This document shows positions 57,301 through 64,000 of a DNA stretch of 64,000 bases, one piece after another. The translations under genes were made by a program, and so were the position numbers. Origin of the DNA: Prochilodus magdalenae (Eukaryota > Chordata > Actinopteri > Characiformes > Prochilodontidae); the NCBI GenBank assembly GCA_024036415.1, contig JAMWET010000795.1, positions 1 to 64,000 on the forward strand, read 5' to 3'. Under the pieces are notes generated by a model, which did not search any database, had not been told where the DNA came from, and worked only from the letters and a program-made list of their open reading frames with translations. How positions within the stretch are numbered: the stretch's first letter is position 1; the number at the start of each line of letters is the position of its first letter.

Positions 57301-57558
57301 TATATCGTCACTGTCCAATGAAAAACATCGAAAATCTCCATTTTTGTTCATTTTGACTTTTATATATCTTTTGAACACAGCAGCCGCCGTTTACTCTGCA
57401 TGAGAATCCCATGATGCACAGACCAACAGAAATTGCCCAAACGTGTTTGGAAAGACGTCTGGTTCCATTGGCTTGCATTAAAATTGAAAAAGGTTTTGGC
57501 CTCTCCTGTAAAGTTGCTATTTTGGAGATACTTGTTTTCTTTGGACATCGACGATATA
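57301..57558. mobile_element. MITE copy 2
   Basis: 258 bp with ends 'tatatcgtcactgtccaatg' and 'ctttggacatcgacgatata'. Body shares long words with 23276-23532 in the same orientation. End repeats carry a few mismatches, so it is older or has drifted. Confidence 0.88.
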
Positions 57559-57684
57559 CAAAATATATATACAGTAATATATATACAATATATGTGACTC
57601 ATATACACAGTTTTTTGGCATTTGTTTTTGTATTATTATTTATAATTATCTTTTATTTATATATCATTTATATTTATTTGTGTC

Positions 57685-57714
57685 AGGGTTAGGGTTAGGG
57701 TTAGGGTTAGGGTT
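57685..57714 (+). repeat. interstitial telomere repeat (AGGGTT)5
   Basis: Thirty uninterrupted bases of the vertebrate telomere hexamer, 126 bases after MITE copy 2. Confidence 0.95.
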
Positions 57715-59837
57715 GTCAACTGTGAAAATCACCAATACTATTTTAACAGTAGTAACACTTTTCTTTATAACATCAAATAAATGATTTATGCAGACTATAA
57801 CTCTGTAAATTTGTGTGTTTTAGTTTTAAATTACATTGAAATTTTTATTTTAGGTAACATGGAACACACATGCACTGAATGATGAAGTCGTTATTTAATT
57901 CTGTTTAATTAACCACATTTCTCTTTTTCTCTCCTTTATAAACCTTCATTTAATAAAGTGCCCCATAAGGCCTTATCCTACCCTGCTGCAGCTTGTCATC
58001 ACTGGTCACTGTCCTGCCCCTTAAGCCTGCTTATGACCACCTGACAGCACGCTAAACTCAGGAAAGTAATCCAAGGTTGTTTGCTCCATATATCCCTTAT
58101 CCTGCCATCTTTGAATCCGCACCCAAATCACCTGCCACACCCTGTCATTAACGTCTGCAGCTGGTGAGCCAGCCATACTGCCGTACTGAGCATGGTAATT
58201 CAGCGCAGCGTGCTCCCTATAGAGAACCACATCAAAGCTTCAGTTCATTCGGAACCGAACTTAAATAGGGTTTGCCAAGAGGGGGCAGTCAAGAACCCAA
58301 GCATATGGCTGACTATGAGAGGGCTACCTCTTCATCACTGTCAGTCCTTAGTATCCAACATGGACATGATTTAAAAAGGAATATCAGGATCGTGATGTAA
58401 ATTAGGTCATTCAGGTCTGAGGTTAGTTCCTTCTGACTGGTTTAACTAATCTACAGAAGGATCACTAGGATGTTACTAGGTTAAATGTAACCATGTAAAA
58501 CCGGTTAAGACAACACTGTTGATAATGCAAGCTATAAAAACTGTGACTCTTTCAAATAGCAATTTCGATATTTATAAAAATTATATTTCAGGGCTGCTTC
58601 TACTACATTTCTCACCTATCAGTTGAATTCTCATGCAAACAAACCAAACTAAGATAACGTTACATTCATTCAACTTTACATTCTCAAAATATTTCCTGCT
58701 TACTTCTATTAATGGACTGTTGAACCAAATCAGTTCAAACTTCTTCAAATAATGATGTATTCAGATCTCAGACATTCAAAAGGACCGTGTTATAATCTAA
58801 ACCCAACACTTTAACTGAGATAATAATAAGTTAAATATGTACAAAATCATAATTCAGTGGATACTTATTATTGGAAGGTGGCTGTCTCAAACACAAACCC
58901 ATAAATTAAAATACTTTTTTGATTTGTTTCAAAGTGTTGTTTTCAAAGAGTTAGAAAGGTTCAGATTTAGTGTTTTATATTTATAGTCTAATTTTATTTT
59001 AATTAAATAAATCATGTTACTTATTCTAGGCACACTCCTGTATTTCAGAGCAGAAAGTGAGACTGCATCCCTGTCCCTCATTGCCACATAGTGAGAAGTT
59101 AGATCCCACTGTTTTAAAGTAAATGTGTCCCAAAGTCTTAAACTCAGTGCGCAAGATAAAGAATTTCCAGTACCACACAGCATATAGTACAGTAGCTCAT
59201 AATTATCTGCGATAAAGTAGCCTTTTTTGTATTTTAATGATTTTATGTGTGTACAGCTATTAAAAGCTATGTTTCCTAGTCATGTTTTGGCCAGCATTTC
59301 TAAATTTTAAAAAGAATTTGCTAAAATTTTCACTACCGAAATATTTTCTACTTAAGCGTTTAATTCGACAGTGCTACGAATGTTTTGCTAATGCCAAAAT
59401 GAAATGTTTAATAATTGGTGAAATACGACCAATAAGGACTGTCAGCATTGCTACAGTACCCCTGACAACAGTACCACCCCCCCAAAAAAAAATTAATAGA
59501 TCATAAAAATACAAAAGGGAATGGGAAATGTATTAAAATAGATGTCTTCCAATAGACATCATATAACACAATACCTTTTCAGTTCCACACTACTGGAGAA
59601 GTCTAAATTAAAGAGTAAAGGTAACTCTGTTAATGAAAGAGCAGTTACATCAGGCACACTCTGAAGCATGCTGAACTTGCAGTGTGTGAAAGTGAGCTTT
59701 TGGCCTTTTGTTCATAGATTATAGCACTCTCACCACAAACATCCTGGTGCCAGAACTGTATAATTCGTGGTTTCATGAAAAAAACACCAAAACAGAAGAA
59801 GATGACAGCCTGGCGTTCTCCGTGTCTCTTTTTAAAC
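57715..59837. other. col5a2 intron 1 or upstream DNA, no gene recognised
   Basis: AT-rich; short frames only, with no recognised domain or splice context. Confidence 0.45.
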
Positions 59838-59868
<31 letters not shown>

Positions 59869-59897
59869 CTTTATTGATCCCAGAGGGAAATTCAAGA
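59838..59897 (-). repeat. (TAGA)n plus LINE-type tail
   Basis: A run of TAGA followed by 'actttattgatcccagaggg' and 'aaattc', a very common fish LINE 3' end in reverse orientation. Confidence 0.7.
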
Positions 59898-61559
59898 AAC
59901 ATGTAAGCCGTGTTTGTCTGTGATTTTGAGGCTCGCCGTCAGACTCTGATAACTCTCAGGCTGACGCTCGAGCACGCTCAGACAGCAGATCAGAGAGTAG
60001 ATTGTGCTGATTATACACTACGCTTGTCTCAGCAGATGCTCAAGGGAGGTCTTCTGCCATCAAACAATAACGAGCATAGCTGCGCCATAGAGAGTTTGTG
60101 TTGTTGAACTCTAGATACAAGGCATTGTACAACGCACTGAACACCTCTGGGGACTAGATAAGACGGGATTATTTAGTGGAGATTATTTTCTTAGTGCATC
60201 TTTGAGACACTCCAAATGTTTAATGACTGGGTGGTAAGAGGAGAACTGCACAAAATTTCTCTCGGTGCCACTGTGGGTTTGCTCAAAGAACAGAGAAGTC
60301 CTTTAGCCACTTTATTCAACTGGATACATGCCCTATAGTAAGGTCACCTCAGCAGGGACCTCACCTGAAACAGAACTGAGGTGGGAAATAAATGTTCTTA
60401 AGGGAAAACTCCTGCATTTTTCAAGATAATCCTAATCTGCAACCTGATAACTGATAACATACCACCTGAAACGCATTTTAAATAGGAGCCCGTGGACAGT
60501 TACTTCAATGCAAATACTTGGTTTATAAGTATGTTTTGTGGCAGCATTCAATACTGCATTCAAATTCAACTACTATTGGTGGTATTTTAATCACATGCTT
60601 CCCATGTGGCACATCAGATTATACAATGCTGGAGTACTTCTTAAAATCTTTGGTCCTTTACTAACAATGCAAAACTGCCTATATCAAAGATGCCCAATGA
60701 TACTGGAATTACAGTATTTGAATTTTTAATCACCAGCATCAGGTCAATGCTTAGATTTGGCCAATATTACAAAGTGATATTTGATGGTGCCTTTAATGTT
60801 TGCTGGAAGAGCACGGTTAAAGTTTAGGCAATGCAGGCTGCACTCCAGGAGCATGGTTAAAATGTCTGCTACAGCACCGTGCACTATCAAAACCTGCAGC
60901 TGCACAGTTGGTCGGTCGGCTCCTTCACCGACAAAACAACCTGAAAGATACAACTAATTACAGCAAAGGTTATGGAATATATTGCTCTGGATGATCAGCC
61001 ATACCGAAAGATGCTGCCTGCTCAAATACTCTAAACATGCAACCCAGTCATTGTTATCTTTCCAACATAGCCCTACAATTTGGACTTATGGTCAATTTTA
61101 AGCTGAGCTCACTGCACACCGGACCCACCACATCATGCTGCTCAGCTCAGCATCGTGTCGTGTAGTAGAGCACCTCTATACAGTGCCGTCAGGAAGAGGC
61201 AATAAATTAATAAAAGTTCATATTTACACTCTGATAATTTGGGCTTAGCATCAGCGGACAGCCTCTTCAGCAACTGTCTGTTTACAAACTGAAAGACGCA
61301 AGCTGGAAAAAGCTGACCATGTTAGCTGACCATTCAAATTTCTGGATGGATATCAGCATTAGCCCAGAATTCCCATATCAGTGCATTCCCAAGCCTACAT
61401 TCTACCCACCCATTATGTGGATATAATGTCAACACCCTAGTTACATGTACGATAATTTCACATGCTATTGGACAACACTGTGTGAATGTCAGAGACCACC
61501 CTTCATTTCTCAAATTTCCACAACAAACAGCCATTAGGTAGAAGCAGAGAACTTACACA
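59898..61559. other. non-coding, no gene recognised
   Basis: No coding, RNA or clear repeat signal was recognised. Confidence 0.4.
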
Positions 61560-62170
61560 ACTAATTAGCAGATCAGCGTTCACACTGTTTATACCACCTT
61601 TAATTCTCTTCAGGAGTTTCAGTTTTCCCTGCAGGGATATTTTTACACACATCCAAAGTTCAGACTTAGAAGTTGGTTGCAGTTTATCTTCTTACAGTCC
61701 AAGCAATCCTAAAGACATTCAATGGTGTTGAGGTCTGGACTTGGAGGTGGTCAGTCTATTGTTCTGAAAATAGTAGCCGCTTCTCTGATTAATCTGCAAA
61801 TGTTCCTTTTTCCTTTTCTCCGTATTTACTTTCGACAGCTACCAAACTCTCTGGACCATGGCGTTGAGTACTCTTCTCACCCATGAGGGATGGACAGAAA
61901 TACCTGAGGATTTCTTCATATCCGTACTTCTTCTGATCTTCTCTCTATGTTGGTGGTGGTGGTAAGTGCTGTTTATCTGACGATGGCAGTTTTGTTGTCA
62001 CGGTTGTTACCAGCCCTATTTTCTCATTTTCTCTTATACCTCATTTTTTCTTTTCTTTTTAGCTAAATCATTTTTGAACTCCAGTTTTGGAAAATACTGT
62101 TTTGCCACACCTTTTGTTTTTAACTTTCCCCTTTATAAGGTCGACAATCCTATATTAAATCTCATCAAAA
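61560..62170 (-). mobile_element. Tc1-like element fragment
   Basis: Words 'aaagttcagacttagaagtt', 'caatggtgttgaggtctgga', 'ggatttcttcatatccgtac' and 'gacgatggcagttttgttg' match the same family as the remnant at 14640-14900. The order is that of the element's minus strand. No usable open frame. Confidence 0.65.
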
Positions 62171-63927
62171 ATATATCCAGATAAAAAACCATTCAGTCTC
62201 TATTGTGACTGGAAATGAAATACATTAAGGCTTGTCTCTGGCCTTTGTGTAGCATTATTTGGTAAGGATCTTTCACTAAAACCTGATTTCCTAACAAATC
62301 ATAGGTCCAAAAGTCACCTGCTGCAGTAAGCCTAAAGCAGATCTGAACCAGTGTCTTCTTTTTCAGGGCAAAAAAAAGAAAACTGAAAGTACCAATTTAG
62401 TGGGAGAGCACAGACGTTATTTTAGGGAAACCACAGGGCCCTCTATTATATGTTCAGCTTAACTGTTCTGCTTTGCGGGCAACTTTTATTTCTGTCAGAG
62501 GGAGAGGACACACCCTCCGTCTGGAGCTTAACATAAATATCCCCAACATTCTGGAGGATACCTTAAATTACTTAAAGAATAAACCTGCTTTTACAGCGAA
62601 GCAATCGTCTTACAGCCTCTATGTAACCTACGACACCACTGAGACATGTACTGAGGCCTATGAGTGACACTTTCCTGAACATTAAAAAACATTACTGGCT
62701 GGATCACCTGACAGTCGTGACGTTTTTTACTCAGCCGTAATTACTGAGGGAGGGCACTCATGAGCTCATTACCTACTTCACACCCCAGCAAGCCTGGATC
62801 TGGCACCGATCCCAGTATAACACCAGAAGCCAAGCACAGAATCAAGTGTGAACAGCACACGACTGAGAAGTCCAGTCAGTCACAATTTCCTGGCATGTCA
62901 CATGAATCGGTGGGTTATTATAACGATACACATAAGCGACTGATATTCACAAAGCACACTGCGAGATAGGGTGTGCCCCAAGCACTATCCTTTGGAAAGC
63001 ATGCTGACCAAAATTGGTGGCCCACAACAGTCACCATGAAACCCTCACATCATTAAAAACCAGGGCCATGTGAAACCTCTCATTCCCTGCAGACGCTCAC
63101 TCCCAAATAGCAGCAAACTGCAGAACGGGAAACCGCTTACTTCTTCGCTTTGGAAGTGCTTGAAACTTTCTAAAGTGTCCGTGCACATGAACCCCGGCTC
63201 AGCAAAACCTTAGCCAGTTGAGTCATTTGGACAGCTCCACCTCGTAAAACACTTCAAATCATAATGGGCTTTAAAAAGAAAACAGTTCCTGATCCTGAAG
63301 CGTGGCTCTGTAGTCAGACCCTGCTGGGTAACTTCCTGTGTGGCGGTAAGTTTGCTGGATGGGATGTGTGTACCTGAGGCAAACTCAATAAAAATATTAG
63401 CCTGTGAGCCGCAGACTTGATTTAGAACATAAACAAAGCAGCATGACCGTAATGTGTGCAACCAGCTCACGTTAACAGGAACAGTGATGGCATCTGTGGA
63501 TATCAGCTTCATCGTGTCACTTCCTGTTGCACCAATATTCCATCAATATGAGGATTTCTGGTCTAAAGACCCAAGAAATATGTGACCAACGTCTATAAAC
63601 AGGGAACTAAATTACAAAGTTTTATTAGGCACATTTATACACAGCAGGAACCTCAATGTTGAATTAACGCCTACAGTGTTTAAATGTGTTCAGCTGGATA
63701 CAAATGAACATTGTAGGAGAGAATTTAACACTGTTGACATTAAAGGAGAATTTCTGCATAGTTTGTTCAGGGTGGTGTGACGGGAAATAGGCCACTGTGA
63801 CTTACTGAAGAGAATGTGATGTCCACAATGTAAATATATGTGGTATGGCTGGATGCCTACATTGTTTTTTTTTTATAAATATATATAATAAAATTAATAT
63901 ATAATATATATATATATATGTATATAT
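62171..63927. other. non-coding, no gene recognised
   Basis: A 100-codon minus frame at 63210-63512 starts MKLISTDAITVPVN at a possible GTGAGC donor, but lacks a signal-peptide hydrophobic core, so it was not taken as col5a2 exon 1. Confidence 0.4.
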
Positions 63928-64000
63928 TATATCGTCGCTGTCAGATGAAAAACATGTATCTCCATTTTTGTCTATTTTGACTTTTATACATCATTTAATC
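63928..64000. mobile_element. MITE copy 3, cut by window end
   Basis: Starts 'tatatcgtcgctgtcagatg' and continues 'aaaaacatgtatctccattt', as in the left half of copies 1 and 2. The right end lies beyond the window. Confidence 0.8.

Noticed and set aside
63210..63512. Candidate col5a2 exon 1 (MKLISTDAITVPVN then GTGAGC)
   Set aside because: No hydrophobic signal-peptide core before the donor and an in-frame end in phase 0 rather than the required phase 1.
1..64000. CRISPR arrays, operons, riboswitches or phage-type systems
   Set aside because: The window is vertebrate DNA with spliced genes; the only regular tandem array is the 45-bp minisatellite, which has no spacers.

Overview
The window is a piece of a ray-finned (teleost-type) fish nuclear genome. 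Coding sequence is broken into small exons with GT-AG boundaries inside AT-rich introns. The repeats are typical of fish: Tc1/mariner-like remnants, LINE-2-like tails, a tRNA-derived SINE, MITEs and solo LTRs. Species cannot be fixed from the sequence alone. Two vertebrate genes are recognised, placed tail to tail.

(1) gulp1, plus strand, 9380-28239. This is the engulfment adaptor with a PTB domain. Nine conserved coding exons (second to last) are present, plus one candidate 228-bp cassette exon at 19696-19923. The first coding exon lies before the window. The introns hold a 45-bp minisatellite (about 11040-13507), at least six Tc1-like remnants, a MITE, and a local duplication that copied an intron segment plus the first 33 bases of the exon at 15234.

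(2) col5a2, minus strand, 55786 down to 30857. This is the alpha-2 chain of type V fibrillar collagen. I placed 53 coding exons: the VWC exon, a 17-nt micro-exon, the N-propeptide and N-telopeptide exons, 43 exons carrying the Gly-X-Y helix (mostly 45, 54, 99, 108 or 162 bp), and the C-propeptide (COLFI) exons with the stop. They sum to about 1471 residues. With one signal-peptide exon upstream (not found; probably beyond 64000) this gives 54 exons, the number I recall for human COL5A2. The helix is exactly 1014 residues, with a single break in glycine periodicity at helix residue 616.

Only about 2.6 kb separates the two stop codons; it is largely filled by a Tc1-like remnant. In mammals COL3A1 lies between GULP1 and COL5A2; no trace of it is visible here. 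The rest of the window is non-coding: 1-9379 is upstream of or inside gulp1 intron 1, and 55787-64000 is upstream of or inside col5a2 intron 1. I found no bacterial-type operon, CRISPR array, tRNA or rRNA gene. The two genes are not known to act in one pathway: one works in clearance of dying cells and endocytic trafficking, the other in the extracellular matrix.
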